This document shows positions 9,595-18,168 of a stretch of DNA of 64,000 nt, one piece after another. The notes beneath the pieces were generated by a model. That model was not told where the DNA came from. It worked only from the letters and a program-made list of their open reading frames with translations, and ran no database searches. How positions within the stretch are numbered: position 1 is the stretch's first letter; the number at the start of each line of letters is the position of its first letter. The translations under genes were made by a program, and so were the position numbers. Where the stretch lies: NCBI RefSeq assembly GCF_026723825.1, contig NZ_CP113519.1, positions 496,001 to 560,000 on the forward strand, in the 5' to 3' direction. This DNA comes from Pseudomonas sp. GOM7. GTDB lineage: Bacteria > Pseudomonadota > Gammaproteobacteria > Pseudomonadales > Pseudomonadaceae.

Positions 9595-12467
9595 TCAGCT
9601 ACTTCGACCCCGCCACTGACACCGACTTCGGCACCCCCGCCCGCGAGAGCGAGGTGCAGGTCAGCCTGAGCATCGACGGGCGCAGCATCAGCGTGCCAGC
9701 CGGCACCTCGGTGATGCGCGCCGCCGCCATGCTCGGCACCACCATTCCCAAGCTCTGTGCCACCGACAGCCTGGAAGCCTTCGGCTCCTGCCGCATGTGC
9801 CTGGTGGAGATCGACGGCATGCGCGGCTACCCGGCCTCCTGCACCACGCCGGTCAGCGAAGGCATGGTGGTGCGCACCCAGACCTCCAAGCTGGCGACCC
9901 TGCGCCGCAACGTGATGGAACTGTACATTTCCGACCACCCGCTGGACTGCCTGACCTGCTCGGCCAACGGCAACTGCGAACTGCAGACCGTCGCTGGCCA
10001 GGTCGGTTTGCGTGAGGTGCGTTACGGTTACGACGGCGCCAACCACCTGAGCGAAGCCAAGGACACCTCCAACCCCTACTTCGACTACGACCCGAGCAAG
10101 TGCATCGTCTGCAACCGCTGCGTGCGCGCCTGTGAGGAAACCCAGGGCACCTTCGCCCTGACCATCGAAGGCCGTGGCTTCGAGTCGCGCGTGGCGGCTG
10201 CCGGCGGCGACGACTTCCTCAGCTCCGAGTGCGTGTCCTGCGGTGCTTGCGTGCAGGCCTGCCCGACCGCCACGCTGATGGAAAAGAGCGTGGTCGAGAA
10301 GGGCCAGCCCGAGCGCAGCGTGATCACCACCTGCGCCTACTGTGGCGTCGGCTGCTCGTTCCGTGCCGAGATGAAGGGCAATGAACTGGTGCGCATGGTG
10401 CCGGACAAGAACGGCCAGGCCAACCATGGCCACTCCTGCGTCAAGGGCCGCTTCGCTTGGGGCTATGCCACCCACCCGGATCGCATCACCAAGCCGATGA
10501 TCCGCAAGAGCATCCACGACCCCTGGCAGGAAGTTAGCTGGGACGAGGCGGTGACCTACGCCGCCAGCGAGTTCCGTCGTATCCAGCTCAAATACGGGCG
10601 CGATTCCATCGGCGGTATCACCTCCAGCCGTTGCACCAACGAAGAGGTCTACCTGGTGCAGAAACTGGTGCGTGCCGGCTTCGGCAACAACAACGTCGAC
10701 ACCTGCGCCCGCGTCTGCCACTCGCCGACCGGCTACGGCCTCAAGCAGACCCTGGGTGAGTCCGCCGGAACCCAGAGCTTCGACTCGGTGATGCAGGCCG
10801 ACGTGATCCTGGTGATGGGTGCCAACCCCACCGACGCCCACCCGGTATTCGGCTCCCAGCTCAAGCGCCGCCTGCGCCAGGGGGCGCGGCTGATCGTCAT
10901 CGACCCGCGCCGCATCGACCTGGTGGATTCGCCGCACGCCCGTGCCGACTACCACCTGGCACTGCGTCCGGGCACCAACGTGGCCATGCTCAATGCCCTG
11001 GCCCATGTCATCGTCACCGAGGGCCTGGTCAACCAGCCGTTCGTCGACGAGCGCTGCGAGGCGGCGGATTTCGCCCGCTGGAGTACCTTCGTCAGCCAGG
11101 CAGAGAACTCGCCGGAAGTGCTCGGGCCGATCTGCGGCGTCGACCCGCAACTGATCCGCGAGGCAGCACGCCTCTACGCCACCGGTGGCAACGCGGCCAT
11201 CTACTACGGCCTGGGCGTCACCGAGCACAGCCAGGGCAGTACCACGGTCATGGGTATCGCCAACCTGGCCATGGCCACCGGCAACATCGGCCGCGAAGGT
11301 GTGGGCGTCAACCCGCTGCGCGGACAGAACAACGTGCAGGGCTCCTGCGACATGGGCTCCTTCCCGCACGAGCTGCCGGGCTACCGTCACGTGTCCAACA
11401 ACGAGGTACGTGCCCAGTTCGAGCAGGCCTGGGGCGTGACCCTGCAGCCCGATCCGGGCCTGCGCATCCCCAACATGTTCGAGGCGGCGCTCGGCGGCAC
11501 CTTCAAGGCGCTGTACTGCCAGGGCGAGGACATCGCCCAGAGCGACCCCAACACCCAGCACGTCACTGCTGCGCTGTCGGCGATGGAATGCGTGGTGGTG
11601 CAGGACATCTTCCTCAACGAAACCGCCAAGTTCGCCCACGTGTTCCTGCCGGGCAGCTCCTTCCTCGAGAAGGACGGTACCTTCACCAACGCCGAACGGC
11701 GCATCTCACGCGTGCGCAAGGTGATGGAGCCGCTGGCCGGCAAGTCCGACTGGGAAGCCACCATCGCCCTGGCCGAAGCGCTGGGCTACAAGATGGATTA
11801 CCAGCACCCGTCGCAGATCATGGACGAGATCGCCAGCCTGACGCCCACCTTCACCCGCGTCAGCTACGACAAGCTGGATCGCCACGGCAGCCTGCAGTGG
11901 CCGTGCAACGACGAGGCGCCGGACGGCACGCCGACCATGCACATCGAAGAGTTCGTGCGTGGCAAGGGGCGTTTCATGCTCACTGGGTACGTGCCGACCG
12001 AGGAGAAGGTCAACAGCCGCTTCCCGCTGCTGCTCACCACCGGCCGCATCCTCAGCCAGTACAACGTCGGCGCGCAGACACGGCGTACCGATAACGTCGC
12101 CTGGCACGAGGAGGATCGCCTGGAGATCCACCCGACCGACGCCGAAAGCCGCGGCATCGCCGACGGTGATTGGGTCGGCGTGGGCAGCCGCTCCGGGCAG
12201 ACCGTGCTGCGCGCCAAGGTCAGCGAGCGGGTGGCGCCGGGGGTGGTGTACACCACCTTCCACTTCCCCGAGTCCGGTGCCAACGTGATCACCACCGACA
12301 ACTCCGACTGGGCGACCAACTGCCCCGAGTACAAGGTCACGGCGGTGGAAGTGACGCGGGTGTACCAGCCGTCGGAATGGCAGAAACGCTACCAGGCCTT
12401 CAGCGACGAGCAGCAGCGCCTGCTCAGCGAGCGCCGTAAACGAGAGAAAGCCGAGGTGCGTCGATGA
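9591..12467 (+). CDS. fdsA: NAD-dependent formate dehydrogenase, alpha (molybdenum) subunit
   Basis: 958 residues. Domains in order: [2Fe-2S] ferredoxin domain (cysteines about 55-80), NuoG-type HPLDCLTCSANGNC, two ferredoxin motifs (CIVCNRCVRAC near 171, CVSCGACVQAC near 214), then a bis-MGD molybdopterin domain opening with CAYCGVGC near 248, and a C-terminal molydopterin-binding domain. The catalytic metal ligand is a normal cysteine, C376, in CARVCHSPTG, so this is a Cys enzyme, not a selenoprotein. It oxidises formate to CO2 in the cytoplasm. Coupled on both sides by 4-base overlaps (ATGA). An fdsC/fdhD-type maturation factor is not in this cluster and should be encoded elsewhere. Confidence 0.95.
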   Translation: MISYFDPATDTDFGTPARESEVQVSLSIDGRSISVPAGTSVMRAAAMLGTTIPKLCATDSLEAFGSCRMCLVEIDGMRGYPASCTTPVSEGMVVRTQTSKLATLRRNVMELYISDHPLDCLTCSANGNCELQTVAGQVGLREVRYGYDGANHLSEAKDTSNPYFDYDPSKCIVCNRCVRACEETQGTFALTIEGRGFESRVAAAGGDDFLSSECVSCGACVQACPTATLMEKSVVEKGQPERSVITTCAYCGVGCSFRAEMKGNELVRMVPDKNGQANHGHSCVKGRFAWGYATHPDRITKPMIRKSIHDPWQEVSWDEAVTYAASEFRRIQLKYGRDSIGGITSSRCTNEEVYLVQKLVRAGFGNNNVDTCARVCHSPTGYGLKQTLGESAGTQSFDSVMQADVILVMGANPTDAHPVFGSQLKRRLRQGARLIVIDPRRIDLVDSPHARADYHLALRPGTNVAMLNALAHVIVTEGLVNQPFVDERCEAADFARWSTFVSQAENSPEVLGPICGVDPQLIREAARLYATGGNAAIYYGLGVTEHSQGSTTVMGIANLAMATGNIGREGVGVNPLRGQNNVQGSCDMGSFPHELPGYRHVSNNEVRAQFEQAWGVTLQPDPGLRIPNMFEAALGGTFKALYCQGEDIAQSDPNTQHVTAALSAMECVVVQDIFLNETAKFAHVFLPGSSFLEKDGTFTNAERRISRVRKVMEPLAGKSDWEATIALAEALGYKMDYQHPSQIMDEIASLTPTFTRVSYDKLDRHGSLQWPCNDEAPDGTPTMHIEEFVRGKGRFMLTGYVPTEEKVNSRFPLLLTTGRILSQYNVGAQTRRTDNVAWHEEDRLEIHPTDAESRGIADGDWVGVGSRSGQTVLRAKVSERVAPGVVYTTFHFPESGANVITTDNSDWATNCPEYKVTAVEVTRVYQPSEWQKRYQAFSDEQQRLLSERRKREKAEVRR

Positions 12468-12685
12468 GTGCGGAAAACCTGGTCAAGATGGCCAACCAGA
12501 TCGCCCAGTTCTTCGCCACCGAGCCGGACCAGGAACAGGCGGTCAAGGGCGTTCAGCAGCACATTCAGAGCTTCTGGACGCCAGCGATGCGCATCGAGCT
12601 GATGGCCTGGCAACTGGAGCGCCGGGGGGAGAACCTGCACCCTCTGGTGCAGTCGGCACTTACCGAGATGGGCCGCTCGGCCTGA
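12464..12685 (+). CDS. fdsD: formate dehydrogenase delta subunit
   Basis: 73 residues, overlapping the end of fdsA by 4 bases (ATGA). The sequence MANQIAQFF...FWTPAMRIELM matches the small FdsD family, which accompanies FdsGBA in Cupriavidus, Rhodobacter and Pseudomonas and takes part in assembling or stabilising the enzyme. No cofactor-binding motif or membrane segment is visible. It is the last gene of the operon, followed within 10 bases by an intrinsic terminator. Position and length fit the family closely. Confidence 0.88.
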   Translation: MSAENLVKMANQIAQFFATEPDQEQAVKGVQQHIQSFWTPAMRIELMAWQLERRGENLHPLVQSALTEMGRSA

Positions 12686-12692
12686 TACCAGT

Positions 12693-12720
12693 GCGTGCCC
12701 GGTTCTGGGCACGCTTCTTT
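12693..12720 (+). terminator. intrinsic terminator of the fds operon
   Basis: GCGTGCCC, loop GGTTCT, GGGCACGC (8-bp perfect stem), followed by TTCTTT. It ends at the first base of the convergent cdhR coding region. Confidence 0.75.
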
Positions 12721-13670
12721 CAGCCGTGGGGCAGGCGTTCGTGCCTGTCCTCGCTCGGCGTCACGTCGAAATGCGCCTTGTAGCAGCGCGAGAAATAACT
12801 CGACGACTCGAAGCCGCAGGCCAGGCTCACCTCCAGCACGCTCAGATCGCTCTGCCGTAGCAACTGGCGCGCCTTGTCCAGGCGCAGGCCGAGGTAGAAG
12901 GCCGATGGTGTGGTATGCAGATGATGACGGAACAGCCGCTCCAGTTGGCGCAGGCTGATGCCGACCTTGTTGGCCAGGGCCTCACTGGACAGCGGTTGCT
13001 CGCACTCGCGCTCCATCTCGCCGATCACCCGTACCAGCTTCTTGTTGTGCAGGTCGTAGCGGCTGGCCACCTGCATGCGCTGGTGATCCAGGCGCGTGCG
13101 GATGCGGCCGACCACGAACTGCTCGGACACCTGCACCGCCAGTGATTCGCCGTGCGCCTGGCCGATCAGCCCCAGCATCAGATCCAGGCTGCTGGTGCCG
13201 CCGGCGCTGGTGATGCGCTTGCCATCGATCTCGAACAGCTCCTGGGTGACCAGCAGCGCCGGGTAGCGCTCGCGAAAGGCCTCGATGGCCTCCCAGTGCA
13301 GGGTTAGGCGCTGGTGCTGGAACAGCCCGGCCTCAGCCAGCACGAAGCTGCCGGTATCGATACCGCCGAGCACGGCCAGCTCGGCCTCGCGCCGCTGCAG
13401 CCAATGCGCCAGGTGGTGGTCGTAGTGCGCCAGCGGCTCGAAACCGGCCATCACGAACAGCGCATAGGTGTCATCCGGCAGTTGCAGCCTGTCGTCGACA
13501 TTGAGCGACATGCCGTTGCTGGCCTGCACGGCGTTGCCGTCCTGGCTGAGCAGGCGCCAGCGATACAGCTCACCGCGAAAACGGTTGGCCACGCGCAGCG
13601 GCTCGATGGCCGACATCAGGCCCATCATCGAGAAGCCGGGTAATAGCAGAAAGCAGAAGGTCTGAGGCAT
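12720..13670 (-). CDS. cdhR: GATase1/DJ-1-like AraC-family regulator of carnitine catabolism
   Basis: 316 residues. The N-terminal half (6-190) is a class I glutamine amidotransferase / PfpI-like sensor domain (TFCFLLLPGFSMMGL, then AGGTSSLDLML near 170). The C-terminal ~100 residues form the AraC double helix-turn-helix (KVGISLRQLERLFRHHL, ending GFESSSYFSRCYKAHF). This is the architecture of P. aeruginosa CdhR, GbdR and relatives. Divergent placement against caiX-cdhCAB points to CdhR, the carnitine-responsive activator, rather than GbdR. The start at 13670 is preferred because an upstream ATG would begin within a palindromic repeat. It converges with the fds operon at its 3' end. Confidence 0.88.
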   Translation of the reverse strand: MPQTFCFLLLPGFSMMGLMSAIEPLRVANRFRGELYRWRLLSQDGNAVQASNGMSLNVDDRLQLPDDTYALFVMAGFEPLAHYDHHLAHWLQRREAELAVLGGIDTGSFVLAEAGLFQHQRLTLHWEAIEAFRERYPALLVTQELFEIDGKRITSAGGTSSLDLMLGLIGQAHGESLAVQVSEQFVVGRIRTRLDHQRMQVASRYDLHNKKLVRVIGEMERECEQPLSSEALANKVGISLRQLERLFRHHLHTTPSAFYLGLRLDKARQLLRQSDLSVLEVSLACGFESSSYFSRCYKAHFDVTPSEDRHERLPHG

Positions 13671-13698
13671 ACAAATACGACACCGTTGCAGGGGGCGG

Positions 13699-13749
13699 GT
13701 AGCCCGGATGCAATCCGGGAGCATGATTCCCGGATTGCATCCGGGCTAC
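13699..13749. repeat. REP-like perfect palindrome (GTAGCCCGG family), copy 1
   Basis: 22-base arms, beginning GTAGCCCGGATGCAATCC and perfectly complementary, around a 7-base loop. It lies between cdhR and the caiX promoter. Copy at 27570-27618 is nearly identical; a degenerate copy is at 15899-15957. Confidence 0.92.
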
Positions 13750-13946
13750 GCATACCGAGACATGGCTTTCATCTAAGCAGAAAGTCGGTATAGGTCAACG
13801 AATGGTCGAAAAAGTGCGAATCAGGCGTCGAGGCGAGGCGTAAGGTGTTTTTATCGCGGGACGAAAATCCCCGAGCACGGTGGGGGCTCTCAAGAGCCTC
13901 TAGAAGAACGAAATAAAACCGCTGTGACACGATGAGGAGCACCCAG
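13750..13946 (+). promoter_or_regulatory. upstream region of the caiX-cdhCAB operon
   Basis: About 200 bases between the palindrome and caiX, including the expected CdhR target. Visible: a direct repeat of GGTC (GGTCAACGAATGGTCGAAA, about 13793-13812) that could be an AraC-type half-site pair, and a small stem GGCTCT-CA-AGAGCC near 13890 in the leader. Neither is proven. The caiX ribosome-binding site is GAGGAG. Confidence 0.4.
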
Positions 13947-14879
13947 ATGAAAGGCCTTACCACGTTGGTCGTGTGCTGCACCCTGAGCCTGTTCAGTACC
14001 TCCCTGCTGGCCGACGACGCCAGTTGCAAGACAGTTCGCCTCGGCGCCGTCGGCTGGACCGATGTGGTCGCCACCACCGCCGTGGCCAGCGCCCTGCTGC
14101 AGGGCCTGGGCTATGAAACCAAGCAGACACAGGCGTCGCAGCAGATCATCTTCGCCGGTATCCAGAAAGGCCAGGTCGATGCCTTCCTCGGCTACTGGAA
14201 GCCGATCATGGACGACAACATCAAGCCCTTCCTCGACGCCGGTGCGGTCAAGGTCGCTGCCGAGCCGTCGCTGAGCGATGCCGTGGCGGTGCTCGCGGTG
14301 CCCAGCTACACCGCCGACAAGGGCCTGAAGACTCTGGCCGACATCGCCAGGTTCAAGGACGAGCTGGGTGGCAAGATCTACGGCATCGAAGCCGGCTCCG
14401 GCGCCAATACGGCGATCCAGAAGATGATCGACAGCAACCAGTTCGGCCTTGGCGGCTTCAAGCTGGTCGAGTCCAGCGAGGCCGGCATGCTCGCCGCCGT
14501 CGGCCGCGCCGTGCGCAATCAGAAGCCGGTGGTGTTCTTCGGTTGGAAGCCGCACCCGATGAACCTGTCGATGCCCATTACCTACCTGACCGGCACCGAG
14601 GACGTGTTCGGCCCCAACGATGGTGCCGCCACCGTGTCCACCGTCACCGCGCCGGACTATGCCCAGCGCTGCCCCAACGCCAACCGCCTGCTCACCGGCC
14701 TGCGCTTCACCAGCGAGCAGGAAGCCGTGCTGATGCAGCCGATCATGGAGCGCAAGGCACCCGCGCAGGTGGCGCGTGACTGGATCAAGGCCAACCCGCA
14801 GGTGGTCGAGGCCTGGCTCGATGGCGTGACCACCTTCGACGGCAAGCCGGCCAACGCGGCGCTGCTCGCCGGCAACTGA
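13947..14879 (+). CDS. caiX: periplasmic carnitine-binding protein of a quaternary-amine ABC transporter
   Basis: 310 residues with a cleavable signal peptide (about 1-22, LFSTSLLADDA) followed by an OpuAC-type solute-binding domain: VRLGAVGWTDVVATTAVAS near 35, a GYWKP loop near 90, and VVFFGWKPHPM near 200, whose tryptophans are typical of the aromatic cage that binds trimethylammonium groups. No permease or ATPase gene is next to it. In P. aeruginosa CaiX is known to deliver carnitine to the CbcWV transporter encoded elsewhere, and the same is likely here. It is the first gene of the carnitine operon. Start chosen at 13947, with GAGGAGC just upstream; a start 5 codons earlier lacks one. 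Confidence 0.88.
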   Translation: MKGLTTLVVCCTLSLFSTSLLADDASCKTVRLGAVGWTDVVATTAVASALLQGLGYETKQTQASQQIIFAGIQKGQVDAFLGYWKPIMDDNIKPFLDAGAVKVAAEPSLSDAVAVLAVPSYTADKGLKTLADIARFKDELGGKIYGIEAGSGANTAIQKMIDSNQFGLGGFKLVESSEAGMLAAVGRAVRNQKPVVFFGWKPHPMNLSMPITYLTGTEDVFGPNDGAATVSTVTAPDYAQRCPNANRLLTGLRFTSEQEAVLMQPIMERKAPAQVARDWIKANPQVVEAWLDGVTTFDGKPANAALLAGN

Positions 14880-14885
14880 CAGCGG

Positions 14886-14906
14886 GGCGCCGGGCGAGCC
14901 GGCGCC
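14886..14906 (+). promoter_or_regulatory. GC-rich hairpin between caiX and cdhC
   Basis: GGCGCCGG, loop GCGAG, CCGGCGCC: an 8-bp perfect stem 7 bases after the caiX stop, without a following T-run. It may protect the caiX mRNA 3' end or attenuate read-through so that the binding protein is made in excess. This is inference by analogy with other binding-protein operons. Confidence 0.5.
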
Positions 14907-14975
14907 GACTCCCCCGATTCAAGGTCTGCGGCCACGCCGTCGGCCCCCGTTCGCCCCTGGAAAGGAAAGTCGAAG

Positions 14976-15860
14976 ATGAATTACGAAGTGATCGTCACCT
15001 GCGCGGTGACCGGCGCCGGCGACACCGTTGGCAAGCACCCGGCGATTCCGGTCACCCCCAAGGAAATCGCCGCTGCTGCCATCGAGGCGGCCAGGGCCGG
15101 GGCCACCGTTGCCCACTGCCACGTGCGTGACCCGCACACCGGCAAGCCGAGCCGCGACGTGGCGCTGTATCGTGAAGTGGTCGAGCGCATTCGCGAGAGC
15201 GACACCGACGTGATCATCAACCTCACCGCCGGCATGGGTGGCGATCTGGAAATCGGCCGCGGCGAGCAGCCGCTGGAGTTCGGCGCCGGCACCGACCTGG
15301 TCGGGCCGCTCACCCGCCTGGCCCATGTCGAGGAGCTGCTGCCGGAAATCTGCACCCTGGACTGCGGCACGCTGAATTTCGGCGACGGCGACTTCATCTA
15401 CGTCTCCACCCCGGCGCAACTGCGCGCTGGCGCCAAGCGCATCACCGAGCTGGGGGTGAAGGCCGAACTGGAGATTTTCGACACCGGTCACCTGTGGTTC
15501 GCCAAACAGATGATCAAGGAAGGTCTGCTGGACGACCCGCTGATCCAGCTATGCCTGGGTATTCCCTGGGGCGCACCGGCCGACACCACCACCATGAAGG
15601 CCATGGCCGACAACCTGCCGCCGGGCATCACCTGGGCCGGCTTCGGTATCGGCCGCATGCAGATGCCCATGGTGGCCCAGGCCATGCTGCTTGGCGGCCA
15701 TGTGCGGGTCGGGCTGGAGGACAACATCTGGCTGGATCGCGGCGTGCACGCCAGCAACGGCCAGTTGGTCGAGCGCGCCATCGAGATCATCGAACGCCTC
15801 GGCGGCCGCGCCCTGACCCCGGCCGAGGGGCGGGAAAAGATGAAGCTCAAGCGTCGCTAG
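14976..15860 (+). CDS. cdhC: 3-dehydrocarnitine cleavage enzyme (BKACE/DUF849 family)
   Basis: 294 residues of the beta-keto acid cleavage family. The zinc-binding signature [16 protein letters not shown] lies near residue 45-60, [10 protein letters not shown] near 75, and [17 protein letters not shown] near 190, with GLEDNIW near 248. The known role in Pseudomonas carnitine degradation is 3-dehydrocarnitine plus acetyl-CoA giving betainyl-CoA plus acetoacetate. It lies between the binding protein and carnitine dehydrogenase, which makes that substrate the best choice within a family of many substrates. Ribosome-binding site GGAAAGGAAA precedes the ATG. Confidence 0.9.
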   Translation: MNYEVIVTCAVTGAGDTVGKHPAIPVTPKEIAAAAIEAARAGATVAHCHVRDPHTGKPSRDVALYREVVERIRESDTDVIINLTAGMGGDLEIGRGEQPLEFGAGTDLVGPLTRLAHVEELLPEICTLDCGTLNFGDGDFIYVSTPAQLRAGAKRITELGVKAELEIFDTGHLWFAKQMIKEGLLDDPLIQLCLGIPWGAPADTTTMKAMADNLPPGITWAGFGIGRMQMPMVAQAMLLGGHVRVGLEDNIWLDRGVHASNGQLVERAIEIIERLGGRALTPAEGREKMKLKRR

Positions 15861-15898
15861 CGATTTTCTCTTCCCTTTATGGGAGAGGGCCCGTTCCC

Positions 15899-15957
15899 GT
15901 AGCCCGGATGAAATCCGGGGATTGGCAGGTGAAATTCTCCCGGATTGCCTCCGGGCC
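15899..15957. repeat. degenerate REP-like palindrome (GTAGCCCGG family), copy 2
   Basis: GTAGCCCGGATGAAATCC at the left, CGGATTGCCTCCGGGCC at the right, with mismatches and a longer loop than the other two copies. A partial GGGAGAGGG unit (15870-15890) lies just before it. It separates cdhC from cdhA within the operon. Confidence 0.75.
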
Positions 15958-15978
15958 ATAGTCAGCAAGGAACCCGAG

Positions 15979-16944
15979 ATGAGCTTCGTTACCGATATCA
16001 AGACCTTCGCCGCCCTCGGCACCGGCGTGATCGGCGCCGGCTGGATCGCCCGCGCCCTGGCCCATGGCCTCGACGTCATCGCCTGGGACCCGGCCCCCGG
16101 CGCCGAGCAGGCGCTGCGCACGCGCCTGGCCAATGCCTGGCCGGCGCTGCAAGAACAGGGGCTGGCGCCCGGCGCCTCGCTTGAGCGCCTGCGCTTCGTC
16201 AGCAGCATCGAAGACTGCGTGCGTGATGCCGACTTCATTCAGGAGAGCGCCCCCGAGCGACTCGACCTCAAGTGCGAGCTGCACGCCAAGATCAGCGCCG
16301 CCGCACGCCCGGACGTGCTGATCGGCTCCAGCACCTCGGGCCTGCTGCCCAGCGAGTTCTACGCAGATGCCACGCATCCCGAGCGCTGCGTGGTCGGCCA
16401 TCCGTTCAACCCGGTGTACCTGTTGCCGCTGGTGGAGGTGGTGGGCGGGGCGAAGACTTCGCCCGAGGCGGTGCAGGCGGCCATGCAGGTCTACGAGGGC
16501 CTGGGCATGCGCCCGCTGCACGTGCGTAAGGAGGTGCCGGGTTTCATCGCCGACCGCCTGCTCGAAGCGCTATGGCGTGAGGCGCTGCACCTGGTCAACG
16601 ACGGCGTGGCCACCACCGGTGAGATCGACGATGCGATCCGCTTTGGCGCTGGCTTGCGCTGGTCGTTCATGGGCAGCTTCCTGACCTACACCCTGGCCGG
16701 CGGCCCGGCCGGCATGCGCCACTTCATGGCCCAGTTCGGCCCCGCGCTGAAGCTGCCCTGGACATACCTAGAGGCACCGGAGCTGACCGAAGGACTGATC
16801 GACGCGGTGGTCGAAGGCACGGCCGAGCAGCAGGGCGAGCGCAGCCTGTATGCCCTGGAGCGCTACCGTGACGACTGCCTGCTGGCGGTGCTGGAGGCGA
16901 TCCGCCAGACCAAGGCCAGGCATGGTTTCGCCTTCGCCGAGTAA
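15979..16944 (+). CDS. cdhA: L-carnitine dehydrogenase
   Basis: 321 residues of the 3-hydroxyacyl-CoA dehydrogenase-like family. The NAD-binding Rossmann motif [17 protein letters not shown] lies at 14-30, and the catalytic region [18 protein letters not shown] near 140-157. It oxidises L-carnitine to 3-dehydrocarnitine with NAD+. The start at 15979 follows AAGGAACCC; longer frames enter the repeat. In some bacteria the dehydrogenase is fused to a thioesterase; here that activity is the separate next gene. It is third in caiX-cdhC-cdhA-cdhB. Confidence 0.92.
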   Translation: MSFVTDIKTFAALGTGVIGAGWIARALAHGLDVIAWDPAPGAEQALRTRLANAWPALQEQGLAPGASLERLRFVSSIEDCVRDADFIQESAPERLDLKCELHAKISAAARPDVLIGSSTSGLLPSEFYADATHPERCVVGHPFNPVYLLPLVEVVGGAKTSPEAVQAAMQVYEGLGMRPLHVRKEVPGFIADRLLEALWREALHLVNDGVATTGEIDDAIRFGAGLRWSFMGSFLTYTLAGGPAGMRHFMAQFGPALKLPWTYLEAPELTEGLIDAVVEGTAEQQGERSLYALERYRDDCLLAVLEAIRQTKARHGFAFAE

Positions 16945-16957
16945 CCGAGCCACTCCC

Positions 16958-16979
16958 GGTGCGCACGGCGCACCCTACG
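16958..16979. repeat. short palindromic repeat GGTGCGCACGGCGCACCCTAC
   Basis: A known style of Pseudomonas intergenic palindrome (GGTGCGC / GCGCACC). A half copy in the opposite orientation lies at 37424-37444. Located between cdhA and cdhB. Confidence 0.7.
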
Positions 16980-17005
16980 CGGAGATATCCAACGGCTCCG
17001 AACCG

Positions 17006-17047
17006 CCCCCCTCTCCCGCTTGCGGGAGAGGGGCTGGGGGAGAGGGG
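17006..17047. repeat. GGGAGAGGG-type palindromic repeat
   Basis: CCCTCTCCCGCTTGCGGGAGAG plus a GGGGGAGAGGGG tail, the same family as 5957-6080. It lies 20 bases before cdhB. Confidence 0.8.
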
Positions 17048-17066
17048 CATTTCAGGAGTCGCCTGT

Positions 17067-17543
17067 ATGCCAGCCAAGCCGCTGACCAGCTACCAAACCA
17101 CCATCTCCATCGACTGGGTCGACTACAACGGCCATCTGCGCGATGCCTTCTACCTGCTGATCTTCAGCCATGCCACCGATGCGCTGATGGATGCGCTGGG
17201 CCTGGACGAGGCCGGTCGAGCCCGTACCGGGCACACGTTGTACACCCTGGAGTGCCACCTCAACTTCCTGGCGGAGGTGAAGGAGGGCGAGCCGGTCGAG
17301 GTGCGCACCCAATTGCTGGCGCACGACACCAAGCGTTTGCATATCCATCATGGCCTGTATCGGCCGGGCGAAGACGCCAGCCTGGCGGAAAGTGAGCAGA
17401 TGCTCATGAACATCGACAGCGCCGCCGGCCGTGGCGCGCCATTCGATGAACAGGTAGCGGCTAGCGTGGCGCAATTGGCCCGCGAGCATCAGGGGTTGGC
17501 GCAACCCGCCTGCGTGGGGCGGGTCATCGGCTTGCGGCGCTGA
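17067..17543 (+). CDS. cdhB: betainyl-CoA thioesterase (hot-dog fold)
   Basis: 158 residues. The N-terminal pattern ISIDWVDYNGHLRDAFYLL is the 4-hydroxybenzoyl-CoA thioesterase-type hot-dog signature, with the aspartate of DYNGH in the catalytic position. The known role of the homologue is hydrolysis of betainyl-CoA to glycine betaine and CoA, finishing carnitine conversion. The start at 17067 follows CAGGAG; the upstream frame is translated repeat DNA. Only 3 bases separate its stop from the convergent next gene. Confidence 0.87.
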   Translation: MPAKPLTSYQTTISIDWVDYNGHLRDAFYLLIFSHATDALMDALGLDEAGRARTGHTLYTLECHLNFLAEVKEGEPVEVRTQLLAHDTKRLHIHHGLYRPGEDASLAESEQMLMNIDSAAGRGAPFDEQVAASVAQLAREHQGLAQPACVGRVIGLRR

Positions 17544-17546
17544 GCC

Positions 17547-17942
17547 TCACTTTGGCTTGTAGGCGCAGTACCCCGGCCGTGGGCCAACCTTGGGGTGATG
17601 ACGGCAGGTGTCCGGGCGCTTCTCGTAGACGGTGCACAGGCGCGTCTTGCGGTCGAGGAACAGGCAGTCGTTGTTGGACATGCGCGTCAGGGTGAAGATG
17701 CCCGACTTCTGGTTGAAGCGCTCGACGATGCCATCCTTCTGCAGGCGCTTGGCGATGTTCTTCGGCGGTTCGCTACGCTCGAACTCGTCCACCAGTTCCA
17801 GGCGGATCAGGTCGTTCAGGCGCACTTCCACCGGCAGGGTGCAGCAGCTAGAGATGCAGCTATGGCACATGTCGGCCGTGTATTTGGCCCAGGTCTCCAG
17901 GCGGTCGATTTCTGCAGCGGCTATCAGGCGGGGCTTGAGCAT
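17547..17942 (-). CDS. YkgJ-family cysteine-cluster protein
   Basis: 131 residues with the conserved cysteine arrangement of the zinc/iron-chelating CxxCxxCC family: CHSCISSCC near residue 26-34, NDCLFLDRKTRLCTVYEKRP near 96-115, then CRHHP and a C-terminal GYCAYKPK. These proteins probably bind a metal ion; their biochemical role is not established. The start at 17942 is the first methionine giving a family-like N-terminus (MLKPRLIAAAEID); the upstream extension is basic and looks non-coding. It is convergent with cdhB and divergent from the DUF2339 gene, so it is likely a single-gene transcript. Confidence 0.8.
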   Translation of the reverse strand: MLKPRLIAAAEIDRLETWAKYTADMCHSCISSCCTLPVEVRLNDLIRLELVDEFERSEPPKNIAKRLQKDGIVERFNQKSGIFTLTRMSNNDCLFLDRKTRLCTVYEKRPDTCRHHPKVGPRPGYCAYKPK

Positions 17943-18168
17943 GGTGGGCTTGGGGCGGTCTATGCCGCGTCGATCACGGGGCGGCGATGATAGCGGGCGC
18001 AGGGCGTTTGTGAAGCACCGGCTGGCGGTTGACCACTTTGCGTTGTGCCTGTGAACGGCTTGGCAGTCGTCTCTCTGGGTGTTGGTCGGTGCGACTCCTA
18101 TACTGGGTGCCCGTCTCGGCCTGCTAGGAACGCGAGGCGACCTCTTTCTCAGGGTAGGGACATAACGC

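Noticed and set aside
10700..10730. Possible selenocysteine in FdsA
   Set aside because: The catalytic position is a TGC cysteine codon (C376), not TGA, and no SECIS-like hairpin is needed.
9231..11639. Very long open frame antisense to fdsB/fdsA
   Set aside because: Third-position GC bias in a high-GC gene leaves the antisense frame stop-free. It has no ribosome-binding site or recognisable family, and the sense frame is an unmistakable formate dehydrogenase.
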